In this document: in pieces, positions 37,069 to 44,851 of the stretch | Layout of the letters: every line of letters begins with the position of its first letter | Numbering within the stretch: position 1 is the first letter of the stretch | DNA from: UBA1259 sp964453915 | GTDB lineage: Bacteria; Bacillota; Clostridia; Christensenellales; Borkfalkiaceae | Assembly (NCBI GenBank): GCA_964453915.1 | Contig: CAYVPW010000001.1 | Span: 13,768-77,767 of the forward strand | DNA length: 64,000 bases | Direction of reading: 5' to 3' | Made by a program: the position numbers and the translations under genes | The notes under the pieces: model-generated | What the model was told of the DNA's origin: nothing | What the model saw: only the letters and a program-made list of their open reading frames with translations | Databases searched by the model: none

Positions 37069-37533
37069 TTATTCAAAATCTATATATTCGTTCATTTTTA
37101 CTACGTTTTTTAAATCTATCGTAAACGTGTTTTTATCGTCCACTTTTACAGACACCGTTTTAGCGTCGTAAGAAAGCAATATTCCGTCGTAAAACTTTTT
37201 ACCTTTTATAGAATTTACAAGTTTGACTTCTACCCTTTGACCTATATGGCTTAAAAAATGCTCTTCTTTTTTAAAAGGCCAGTCTGCCCCTTTGCTTGAA
37301 ACGTTTAACGTATACGGCAAAGATTCGGTGGGATCTAACTCGTCCAACGGCTCGTCTATAGAGCGGTGAAACTTTTCGCAACAGTCAAGATCTACTCCGC
37401 CTTCTTTATCTATAAAAATATTAAGTTCCGGATTTTTACCTTTTTTTAACTCAACGTCCCATATAACGACGCCCGCAGCCGTAGCGAACGGCTCTAAAAA
37501 TTCCGCAATTTCCGCTTCAGATTTAAATTTCAT
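37069..37533 (-). CDS. rimP: Ribosome maturation factor RimP
   Basis: 30S assembly factor; 154 residues. LNIFIDKEGGVDLDCCEKFHR and the SLPYTLNVSSKG region are typical. The ATG at 37531-37533 follows GGAG at good spacing, while an in-frame ATG five codons earlier does not. First gene of the rimP-to-nfo operon, with a promoter at 37618-37646 and a leader carrying alternative hairpins. Confidence 0.93.
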   Translation of the reverse strand: MKFKSEAEIAEFLEPFATAAGVVIWDVELKKGKNPELNIFIDKEGGVDLDCCEKFHRSIDEPLDELDPTESLPYTLNVSSKGADWPFKKEEHFLSHIGQRVEVKLVNSIKGKKFYDGILLSYDAKTVSVKVDDKNTFTIDLKNVVKMNEYIDFE

Positions 37534-37547
37534 TTTTTCTCCATTCA

Positions 37548-37589
37548 CGCTCTCATAAAAAGATATGAGAACGGAAAACCGTTCTCATA
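37548..37589 (-). promoter_or_regulatory. rimP leader with mutually exclusive hairpins
   Basis: On the minus strand segment A (TATGAGAACGG, 37579-37589) pairs perfectly with B (CCGTTCTCATA, 37564-37574) around a TTTT loop. A T-rich stretch follows. Segment C (TATGAGAGCG, 37548-37557) nearly repeats A and can pair with B instead, close to the rimP ribosome site. This looks like an attenuator-type switch; it could also be the terminator of the upstream gene. Confidence 0.55.
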
Positions 37590-37617
37590 AGTCAAGCATA
37601 ACTATATCAGTACCATA

Positions 37618-37646
37618 ATATTACCATATTATACTTATAATTGCAA
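37618..37646 (-). promoter_or_regulatory. Promoter of the rimP-nusA-infB operon
   Basis: TTGCAA (37641-37646), 17-base spacer, TAATAT (37618-37623) on the minus strand with TGG before the -10. Confidence 0.7.
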
Positions 37647-37685
37647 GCGTTTTTCAAAAGTTTTTTACTCTTTACCAAACGATTT

Positions 37686-39218
37686 TCAATCTTTTGCACC
37701 GTACTTTATTTTCATAAGTTCAACAAAAATCTCCGCCGTGGCATAAGCATCCGACAACGCTCTGTGATGGTGAAAGGTAATGTTAAAATAATCCGCCAAG
37801 GTATGTAAATCGTTTCTTCTTAAAGAAGGTATACACGCCCTGCTCATCTCAACGGTATCTAAAACCCTGTTTTTCACCTCGTAGTCTTCAGCTCCGGCAA
37901 AACGCTTTATAAATTTAACGTCAAAATCGGCGTTATGGGCAACCAAAACCGAATTTTCTATAAACTTCATAAAATCTGGTATTACCGCGGAAATTTTAGG
38001 TGCATCCTTAACCATTTCTTCCGTTATTCCCGTAAGTTTTACTATCTCTTGCGTTATGGGGTAATCGGGCTTAATCAAGGTGGTAAACTGTTCCGTTAAC
38101 TTTCCGCCGCTAACTTTAACCGCACCTATTTCCGTAATGCCGTTGCTCATAAGTTCTAACCCGGTCGTTTCTAAATCAAAAACAACGTAGTCCGTTTTTG
38201 TAAGTTCTTCCGGCAAAACGTCCTCCCCGTCGAAAACGCTTTTTATCTTTACGGTAGAAGTAGCCGAAGGGAAAATTAAAGAATAATTTTGCGGCGCAGT
38301 TTTTTTGAACTTATCTTTTTTAACGAAATCTTTCGGAAAAGTACATCTGTTTATTTTATCAAACGTGACGGATTTTCTTCCGTTATACTCTCCTACCCTT
38401 CCGTGAACAATAATCTCATCGTCCACTTTAAGTTCTTTAATCTTTGCATATGTGTTTTTTCTTGTAAAATACACGCCGCTGGTTCTTCCCGTCGTATCGT
38501 CTAAGTGGAGAATAAAAAAAGGCTTTCCGTTTTTAGTTTCTCTCTCCGCAATGTCCGTAATTTTTCCGCAAACCGTAATATCTCCGCTTGTTGCGTCTTC
38601 TATATAAACGGCTGTATCCTCCATCAAAGGGTCGTCTATAGGCACTACGTCTTTTACTTTTATCGTTCTGTGTTCTATCTTTTGAAGTTGACTTGAATAA
38701 ACTTCTTCCGATAAAAGCGAAATACTTTCTTCCGGCTCTTTAATCTCCGTTCCACCCGCAAAATCCGAACAAAACTTTTTAGATAAATAAGCGTTAAGTT
38801 TAGTTATCGCTCCGGATTTTGATAAATAATCGGCATTGTCCTCGGTAAGTCTTATCACGTACTTTACCAAGTCGCCCATCACGGTGCTTCTCACATCCGT
38901 GTTTTTCAAAAAAATAGAAACCGAAGGATAGTTTTCCGATAAATATTTTACTATTTCGTTGTTTATCAACTCGTCATTAGAAACTATTTTAGAAAAGTAA
39001 ACATTGACCTTTTCAAAAACTCTCGGCGTTTCTTCCCTAAGTAATCGCCACGCCTTTTTTTGCACTTCTTCGCTTACTACGTTTTCGCAAATAAAAACGT
39101 ACTTTATTCTCTTTTCTTTTTTTACGACTTCTATGCTCGAAATTCTGGCGTTTTTAACACTTTCGCCTATCTCGCGAATTTCTTGCAATATCTCATCTGC
39201 GGTTTTTAACGCAAACAT
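37686..39218 (-). CDS. PolC-like protein reduced to N-terminal, OB and 3'-5' exonuclease domains
   Basis: A 510-residue protein at the usual polC position (ispG-polC-rimP). It has an N-terminal domain like PolC (about 1-165), an OB-fold (about 185-295, GKITDIAERETKNGKPFF) and a DEDDh exonuclease (about 343-505) with all catalytic residues: Asp348, Glu350, Asp433, His485, Asp490. The PHP remainder and the whole polymerase domain, some 900 residues in a normal PolC, are absent, and no remnant lies in the 150 bases before rimP. It probably acts as a separate proofreading or repair exonuclease. Its start overlaps ispG by 13 bases. Confidence 0.82.
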   Translation of the reverse strand: MFALKTADEILQEIREIGESVKNARISSIEVVKKEKRIKYVFICENVVSEEVQKKAWRLLREETPRVFEKVNVYFSKIVSNDELINNEIVKYLSENYPSVSIFLKNTDVRSTVMGDLVKYVIRLTEDNADYLSKSGAITKLNAYLSKKFCSDFAGGTEIKEPEESISLLSEEVYSSQLQKIEHRTIKVKDVVPIDDPLMEDTAVYIEDATSGDITVCGKITDIAERETKNGKPFFILHLDDTTGRTSGVYFTRKNTYAKIKELKVDDEIIVHGRVGEYNGRKSVTFDKINRCTFPKDFVKKDKFKKTAPQNYSLIFPSATSTVKIKSVFDGEDVLPEELTKTDYVVFDLETTGLELMSNGITEIGAVKVSGGKLTEQFTTLIKPDYPITQEIVKLTGITEEMVKDAPKISAVIPDFMKFIENSVLVAHNADFDVKFIKRFAGAEDYEVKNRVLDTVEMSRACIPSLRRNDLHTLADYFNITFHHHRALSDAYATAEIFVELMKIKYGAKD

Positions 39219-40246
39219 TTGTCTATCTCCTTAAAGAACTCTTTTTTAACGTCCTCTTTTTTTACTTTTTTTATTATCTTTCCTTTAACGAAAATAACAC
39301 AGCAATCCTTTCCGCCCGCAATACCCAAATCCGCATCGCTAGCCTCTCCGGGTCCGTTTACAACGCACCCCATCACCGCTATTTTAACTGGCTTATCCGC
39401 ACCTTTTACGTATTCTTCTACTTCTTTTGCAAAATTCATACAGTCCCACTCACATCTTCCGCAAGTAGGGCACGCCACTATTCTCGCTCCGCAATCCATA
39501 AGTTCTAAGCCGGATAAAATCGCCTTTGCCGCAACCACTTCTCTTACGGGGTCTGCGGACAAACTAACCCTAATCGTATCGCCTATCCCCCTCAACAAAA
39601 GCGAACCTATCCCCATAGAATTAAGAACCACGCCGTTATATTCAGTTCCAGCCTCCGTGACTCCTAAATGCAAAGGATAATCGGTGCGACCGGCAACGTA
39701 TTCATACGCCTTCACCATAAGTGGAACGGAAGAGGCTTTTACGGATATTACTATATCTTCCACCCCGTATTTTTCTAAAATCCCAACGCTTTTTAAGGCG
39801 CTTTCTCCAAGCGAAATCTCGTTTTTGCCATACTTTGCCAAAAACTCTTTTTCTATACTGCCCGTGTTAGAACCTACCCTGACGGGAACGCCGTAGGTCT
39901 TTAACGCCTCCGCAACCTTTTTAACGTTTTCTTCCCCGCCGATGTTTCCGGGATTTATACGAATTTTATCCGCACCGTTTTTTATACTTTCTATCGCAAG
40001 ATTATAATCGAAATGTATATCCGCAACCAGCGGCACGTCTACTTGTTTCTTTATCTCTTTAATCGCACGGGCATCATCTAAATCCAAAACGGAAAATCTT
40101 ACGATATCACACCCGACTTTTTTTAATCTTTCTATTTCTTTTACAGCTTCTTTTACGTTATTCAATCTAAAAGTAGACATAGATTGAATTGCTATCTTTT
40201 CTCCGCCGCCTATAAAAACGTTTCCTATTTTTACTTTTTTACTCAC
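39206..40246 (-). CDS. ispG: HMBPP synthase (GcpE)
   Basis: Fe-S enzyme of the MEP isoprenoid pathway that converts MEcPP to HMBPP; 346 residues. GGEKIAIQSMS near the start, a TIM barrel, and the C-terminal cluster cysteines in CPTCGRCEWDC with GCVVNGPGE. dxr and rseP, often upstream, are not here: the head-gene cassette occupies the upstream side. Confidence 0.97.
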   Translation of the reverse strand: MSKKVKIGNVFIGGGEKIAIQSMSTFRLNNVKEAVKEIERLKKVGCDIVRFSVLDLDDARAIKEIKKQVDVPLVADIHFDYNLAIESIKNGADKIRINPGNIGGEENVKKVAEALKTYGVPVRVGSNTGSIEKEFLAKYGKNEISLGESALKSVGILEKYGVEDIVISVKASSVPLMVKAYEYVAGRTDYPLHLGVTEAGTEYNGVVLNSMGIGSLLLRGIGDTIRVSLSADPVREVVAAKAILSGLELMDCGARIVACPTCGRCEWDCMNFAKEVEEYVKGADKPVKIAVMGCVVNGPGEASDADLGIAGGKDCCVIFVKGKIIKKVKKEDVKKEFFKEIDKCLR

Positions 40247-40285
40247 TTTAACACCAACGACACTAAGTATTTATCTTATTAAAAT

Positions 40286-40314
40286 ATATTAACACACGGG
40301 GCGTGATAAGTCAA
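40286..40314 (-). promoter_or_regulatory. ispG promoter
   Basis: TTGACT (40309-40314), 17-base spacer, TAATAT (40286-40291) on the minus strand. ispG is thus transcribed independently of the head cassette upstream. Confidence 0.7.
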
Positions 40315-40373
40315 AATATTTTTAAAATATATAATTGCTGCAAATAGTAAAAAAAGAATAAAATCAGTAACAA

Positions 40374-40399
40374 AAAAGGCGGCAAACTCACCGCCTTTT
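40374..40399 (-). terminator. Terminator of the head-gene cassette
   Basis: AAAAGGCGG/CCGCCTTTT arms with an 8-base loop and a T-run on the minus strand, about 30 bases after the last cassette gene. Confidence 0.88.
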
Positions 40400-40430
40400 A
40401 TTTGGAGAGTAAAATTCGGCTATTTGCCGA

Positions 40431-41324
40431 TTACTCCGCTTTAAGTTTATACCTGTACAATAAATCTTGATAATAGTCGTCTAAATAAACAATCAATTTA
40501 GTTTCTTGCTTAATATCCGAATAAGCCGTTGAAGGTTGCAGCGAATCGTAATATCCTGCAACGCAATTTAATACGTCTTGATAATATCCCATTTCTATCA
40601 ATTCGTCTTTAGAAAGTTCACTCGCCTTTATTTGTATATATTTAAGTTCTAAATTAGCGTTTATTTGCATTAAACTGTTTGCATATCTTATCTCTTTTTC
40701 TTGCAAACCGTTATTATACTTAAACCTTTCTTTTCTGTTTTCGCTTATTTCGTCTTTAAGTTCCTGCACCTTTGCGTTTAATTTTTTTTCAAAAAGCGTT
40801 TCAAACCTGCTTTCCGCTTCGTTTAGTGCTTTGCCATAAGTTTTTATCAATGCTTTTAACCTAGCTTCTTCTTTACCTTTTTCCGCTTTTAAATCTTTTA
40901 TTTCTCGTTCCGTTTCCTTATCTAAACCAAGCGTTTTATCGGCAAACAGCCCCGAATCTGTTATTCCGTTTTTACGATATGCCGTGCGATATTTTTTTAA
41001 TGCTTCCGAATGTGCCGAACGGATTTTTTCTTCTCTTTCCGTAAAAACGGAATTGTTTTCTATAATTTTCAATTCCAACTCGGCTATCTTATCCGTTAAA
41101 TTGTTTTTATATTCAAACAGAGTTTTTTCTTTTTCCACGCCCAAAAGCGTTTCTGCTTTTGCGGTTATTTCTTCTTCCGTAGGGTCTTCGTTTTCCATTC
41201 TTTCAAGCGCTAGTTCTTCTAATTGCACACCCTCGTAATCCATTCTTTTTATTCTGTAATAATGAAATATTTCAGATAAAACTACGTACATTCCTTCTTT
41301 CGTAGTGGGTTTTTCAAACTGCAT
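40431..41324 (-). CDS. Coiled-coil protein at the end of the head cassette
   Basis: A 297-residue, almost fully helical protein with long heptad-like charged stretches (about 60-240), no signal peptide and no recognised domain. It begins 10 bases after the gp10-like gene and is the last gene before the terminator. In P22 the equivalent position holds the tail needle, a trimeric coiled coil; by position and structure this is a candidate analogue, but there is no sequence evidence for that. Confidence 0.6.
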   Translation of the reverse strand: MQFEKPTTKEGMYVVLSEIFHYYRIKRMDYEGVQLEELALERMENEDPTEEEITAKAETLLGVEKEKTLFEYKNNLTDKIAELELKIIENNSVFTEREEKIRSAHSEALKKYRTAYRKNGITDSGLFADKTLGLDKETEREIKDLKAEKGKEEARLKALIKTYGKALNEAESRFETLFEKKLNAKVQELKDEISENRKERFKYNNGLQEKEIRYANSLMQINANLELKYIQIKASELSKDELIEMGYYQDVLNCVAGYYDSLQPSTAYSDIKQETKLIVYLDDYYQDLLYRYKLKAE

Positions 41325-41334
41325 AATTCATCTC

Positions 41335-42570
41335 CTATTTTCTATAAAAAAACGACAATTCGCTTATGCAAAAATCTTTCTCTTCACTGAAAAGCTCTAC
41401 AATAAAACCGTCGGAAAACACACGGGTGCTTAAAATATTGTTTCCGCTATTTAGTGTAAAACTTCTGCTTTCGTATTTGCCTTTTACTTTCAAAAGCGCC
41501 TTACCCGACGATTTTATTTTGATTTTATAAAGAGTTTTTGCACCGTCCTCTCCAAAATCGAACGCATGACTCTGCCATTTCTTTGCGCAAGATTTTTCTT
41601 TTACAAGGCTGCCGTATGCGTTTAAATTGTAATTAAACACATATCCGCCGTCGCAAAACAACAGACTTTCGGCATCAACGAAAAAATCGTTTTTTGCGAT
41701 CCCGTCGTAAACGTAAAATTTTCTTTTTCCGTTTTGATCGTTTACGGATAAAACGTAAAGATTATCCGCTTCCGCCGCCTCCCCGATTACCGTATAATTT
41801 TTTAAATTAAAGTCGCAATCAACCTTAAAAACAGAACCGCCTTTATATCCGCAAAATCCTTGCAACTTATTTATAAAGTAAATCGTATTGCCTATTTTTT
41901 TAACCGTTTGTCCATCGCAAGCAATCGGAACGGTTTCTAAGTTTTTTATTTTAAATTCCGCAAGAGAATCGCTATAACTTAGTTCCGAAATACCACGCTT
42001 TCTAAAAATCACAAGTGAATCTTCCGTTTTAACAAACCTTTCAACGGCACCGTATTTAGCGTCCAAATACAAAAAAGAAAAGTCTTTTGCTTTAAGCGCA
42101 CCACTCTCTTCTTTGGGCAATAAAAAAATTTTTCTTCCTTTTCCTATAAACAGGTAATCACCAAAAATCTCGCAAGTAGTTCCGCAAGGAACGGCAAAGT
42201 CAAAGGTTGCATCGGTAATTATTTTTCCCAAATTACAACATATCACCACAAAACCTTGCTTACCTTTATACTCTATAGGCAAAAGCATGGGAGGCTCTTT
42301 TAACCCTGCACACAGTTTTTTTACTCCTCCGCCAAATATTTCGTATAGTTCGCCTTCTTTTACATAAACGATAAACCTGCCGTTTACCGTATACGTTTTT
42401 ATAACGTAAAATCTTTTATCTATACTTTTATCAAGCGCTACGGCGGGTGCGGCTATGATTTTATCTTCTAAAACCAGCACGCCTTCTTTTTCTTTGGTAA
42501 AGTATTTTAAAGAGTTTGGGCAATACTTTCCGTCCTTAAATTTAACCAACTCGATTTCGCTTATATTCAT
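41335..42570 (-). CDS. Beta-rich structural protein, candidate P22 gp10-like DNA-stabilisation/connector protein
   Basis: A 411-residue protein made mostly of short beta strands with repeated hydrophobic-Gly turns, consistent with a propeller-like fold. The ATG shares one base with the stop of the previous gene (TAATG), so I reject an upstream extension of 27 codons that would overlap it. Size and place (after the gp4-like gene) match P22 gp10. The assignment is by synteny and predicted fold only. Confidence 0.6.
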   Translation of the reverse strand: MNISEIELVKFKDGKYCPNSLKYFTKEKEGVLVLEDKIIAAPAVALDKSIDKRFYVIKTYTVNGRFIVYVKEGELYEIFGGGVKKLCAGLKEPPMLLPIEYKGKQGFVVICCNLGKIITDATFDFAVPCGTTCEIFGDYLFIGKGRKIFLLPKEESGALKAKDFSFLYLDAKYGAVERFVKTEDSLVIFRKRGISELSYSDSLAEFKIKNLETVPIACDGQTVKKIGNTIYFINKLQGFCGYKGGSVFKVDCDFNLKNYTVIGEAAEADNLYVLSVNDQNGKRKFYVYDGIAKNDFFVDAESLLFCDGGYVFNYNLNAYGSLVKEKSCAKKWQSHAFDFGEDGAKTLYKIKIKSSGKALLKVKGKYESRSFTLNSGNNILSTRVFSDGFIVELFSEEKDFCISELSFFYRK

Positions 42571-43130
42571 TAGATAAATCTCCTTGCCCTTAAAACTTTG
42601 TTTTTGGGAGGTATCAACTGTGAAAGTGCGTCCGTAAATCTTTTTCTCCACATAACACTTTCGTCAAAAGCCCTTTCGGTTATACAAAATTCGGCTGCGA
42701 CGCCGTAAGCGATTACTCTGGCTGATATAACGTTTTCTTTATAACCTATCTCGTCCGTCAAACCGTAAACGGGCGGCAAATAATTATACTCTACGGAATA
42801 TTCCGAATAAACGGTTTCGATATATTCGGCGTTCTGCGTATAGCTTATATCTTTTCCGTCGTCATCATAAGCACCCGTAATCTCTAAAACCGTTTCGGGA
42901 AAATCTTTATAATAAATTCTTCCGTTATCCGTTTTGAAAGTTCTTTTTTTAGTCATAGGTAAATAACTTGCCGACAGTTCGTTTACTACTAAGTTTGCAC
43001 ACCTTGTAAATATATCCACCGTTGATAAAACGTTATCATCCGTATCGGCGTTTTCGTTATCTAAATATTTAATCACGTTTTCTCTTCCTAAAAACGTAGC
43101 AGAGTACCTTACCACCTCTTTGATATTCAT
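42570..43130 (-). CDS. Candidate head-tail adaptor (gp4/gp6-like)
   Basis: A 186-residue protein directly after the coat gene. The mixed helical layout with a start like NIKEVVRYSATFLGRENVI resembles podoviral head-completion adaptors that bind below the portal. It ends in a basic KNKVLRARRFI tail. Function is inferred from place and size; overlap with the next gene by one base shows tight coupling. Confidence 0.6.
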   Translation of the reverse strand: MNIKEVVRYSATFLGRENVIKYLDNENADTDDNVLSTVDIFTRCANLVVNELSASYLPMTKKRTFKTDNGRIYYKDFPETVLEITGAYDDDGKDISYTQNAEYIETVYSEYSVEYNYLPPVYGLTDEIGYKENVISARVIAYGVAAEFCITERAFDESVMWRKRFTDALSQLIPPKNKVLRARRFI

Positions 43131-43201
43131 AGTTTTCTCCTTTTTTTCGCCGTAAAACTTTCGGGCGGAAAAATCCGCCCGAACATTTCTTTTGTTTTTT
43201 A

Positions 43202-44368
43202 TTAAGCTTCCGTAATGCCGGAAATCATTCCTTGTCCGTTTGGTCTAGAACAAATAAGGTCAGCATATTTTACCAAAGTCGCCGTATAAACGGGCTTGCC
43301 CGCAACTTGTTTTAGCACCTTGCCGTCTTCGCCCTCTAACCACTGCCAATCGCAAAGTTGATGAAGTGCAAAGTCTTCGGTGTTCAATAAATACATAGTG
43401 CCGTCCGGACAAAATCTATCCGCAACAATGGGAATACCGTTATAACTCATCGCCTTATAACCGCCCACAAGTTCAACAGTGTCTATCACGCGCTTGTTTT
43501 GAGCAAACAACTTTTGAAGTTCTCTTCTAACACCCCAAGAGCAAACTATAAAGTTTACGGTTCCGCCGCTTTGCTCTTCTATTGTATCAATCGCTTGTTG
43601 AATATCCAGTTCGGAGATTTCACCCGCACTTTTCTTAACGTAAGGTTTTAACCAACCGTGCGTAGTTTTAGAAAGCCCGTAAATAGAACCTTCCTCGCTA
43701 AAAATTGCTTTTAATCCGGTCAATTCGTTGTTATAAGAGCCTTGAACGGTCAAAACGGTATCAACCAAACCGCTTTCGTCCGCAACGCTTCCCGCAAGTT
43801 TAATCGTCTTTGCATTTCTATCTACAAAAACAACTCTCTTACCCGCCGCAACTATTTCGCCGTCGGAATCTCTAAAATCAACTACCATACCTTCTATAAC
43901 GTTTTTAACGCTATCCAAAGTAATAACGCCGCTTGCCGCAGCGGAAACCGTGGCTATTTCTCCGGAACCGTCGCCGAACAACATTCTGCCGAAGTTAAAA
44001 GAGGACGCCTTTAACAACCCTTCCATTTCGGAATTTAGTAGACTCACAAACGCTCCGGAATTGTTTTCGGAAGCCCTTACCGCTTTATCCGAAATCTCTA
44101 TAGTTCCGTAAAGGTTTTTAAGACTTACCACAAATTGTTCGTAATTGTTTCCCGTAGCGGAAGGGAGGTCTCCGTCTTCCGTGCCGGCACCTATACCGCC
44201 GTTCATTCCGTATATGGCAAGTTTTCTTACCTCCTTACCCCAAACGTCGTCGGTAGTCTGCTTTATCATAGATAAAAGCGGGTTGGTTTTTAAGTTAAGT
44301 TGCTCTGCAACCACGTCTAAATAAAAAGATTTTAACGCTTTATCCGCGTTAGTTAATGTCACTGCCAT
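43202..44368 (-). CDS. Major capsid protein
   Basis: A 388-residue HK97-fold type coat protein. The N-terminal region (ALKSFYLDVVAEQLN), the E-loop-like acidic stretch with GNNYEQFVVSLKNLYGTIEI, and the C-terminal P-domain region (VNFIVCSWGVRRELQKL, GIPIVADRF) match coats of clostridial podo/siphovirus relatives. No frameshift or missing part is visible. It lies 18 bases after the scaffold gene. Confidence 0.85.
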   Translation of the reverse strand: MAVTLTNADKALKSFYLDVVAEQLNLKTNPLLSMIKQTTDDVWGKEVRKLAIYGMNGGIGAGTEDGDLPSATGNNYEQFVVSLKNLYGTIEISDKAVRASENNSGAFVSLLNSEMEGLLKASSFNFGRMLFGDGSGEIATVSAAASGVITLDSVKNVIEGMVVDFRDSDGEIVAAGKRVVFVDRNAKTIKLAGSVADESGLVDTVLTVQGSYNNELTGLKAIFSEEGSIYGLSKTTHGWLKPYVKKSAGEISELDIQQAIDTIEEQSGGTVNFIVCSWGVRRELQKLFAQNKRVIDTVELVGGYKAMSYNGIPIVADRFCPDGTMYLLNTEDFALHQLCDWQWLEGEDGKVLKQVAGKPVYTATLVKYADLICSRPNGQGMISGITEA

Positions 44369-44386
44369 TATAATTCTCCTTAAAAA

Positions 44387-44827
44387 TTATTGTAAAATTT
44401 CTTTTGCCAAAGCCCCCGCTTCCGCAAAGGTTTTCGGCTTGGCGACAGGCGTTTTCACGCTTACGCCGCCGTCGCTCATTAAAACCGCCGTTTGTTTTTT
44501 TCCTAACACGCCTTTAAGATATTCTTTAAGAATACCGTTTATTTCTTCGGTATTGTTCTTTTCTGCAACGTCTTGTTTCGTGTTTTCGGCAGTTCCCGCC
44601 GCGTAGCCGTCGGGGGAACTTTCTTTTCCCGATAGCGCCGCCCCCTCTAACTCTTTTAGCCTTTGACAGCGTTTGGTAAACTCTGACTGTAAAGAGTTAT
44701 ACGCATTAAGAAGGGCATTTACGTCCTTAAACTTACCTAAAAAGGCATTTTCGCTTTTCCCGCCATTATCTATTTCCGCACTTGCGGCGTCGGGCGCCAC
44801 TGTCTCTTTAACGATAGTTTCTTCCAT
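44387..44827 (-). CDS. Capsid scaffold protein
   Basis: A 146-residue acidic, Glu/Lys/Ala-rich, helical protein between portal and coat, the place and composition of phage scaffolds. The stretch FKDVNALLNAYNSLQSEFTK is typical of scaffold proteins with a coiled core. No protease motif is present, so maturation by cleavage is not suggested. Confidence 0.75.
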   Translation of the reverse strand: MEETIVKETVAPDAASAEIDNGGKSENAFLGKFKDVNALLNAYNSLQSEFTKRCQRLKELEGAALSGKESSPDGYAAGTAENTKQDVAEKNNTEEINGILKEYLKGVLGKKQTAVLMSDGGVSVKTPVAKPKTFAEAGALAKEILQ

Positions 44828-44851
44828 ATTCTTAATTCTCCTTGTAATTCT

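Noticed and set aside
37560..37686. Remnant of the missing PolC polymerase domain before rimP
   Set aside because: The stretch is a promoter and hairpins; no translated frame resembles polymerase motifs.
42571..42651. Upstream start for the gp10-like gene
   Set aside because: It would overlap the preceding gene by 82 bases; the TAATG junction at 42568-42572 gives a better coupled start.
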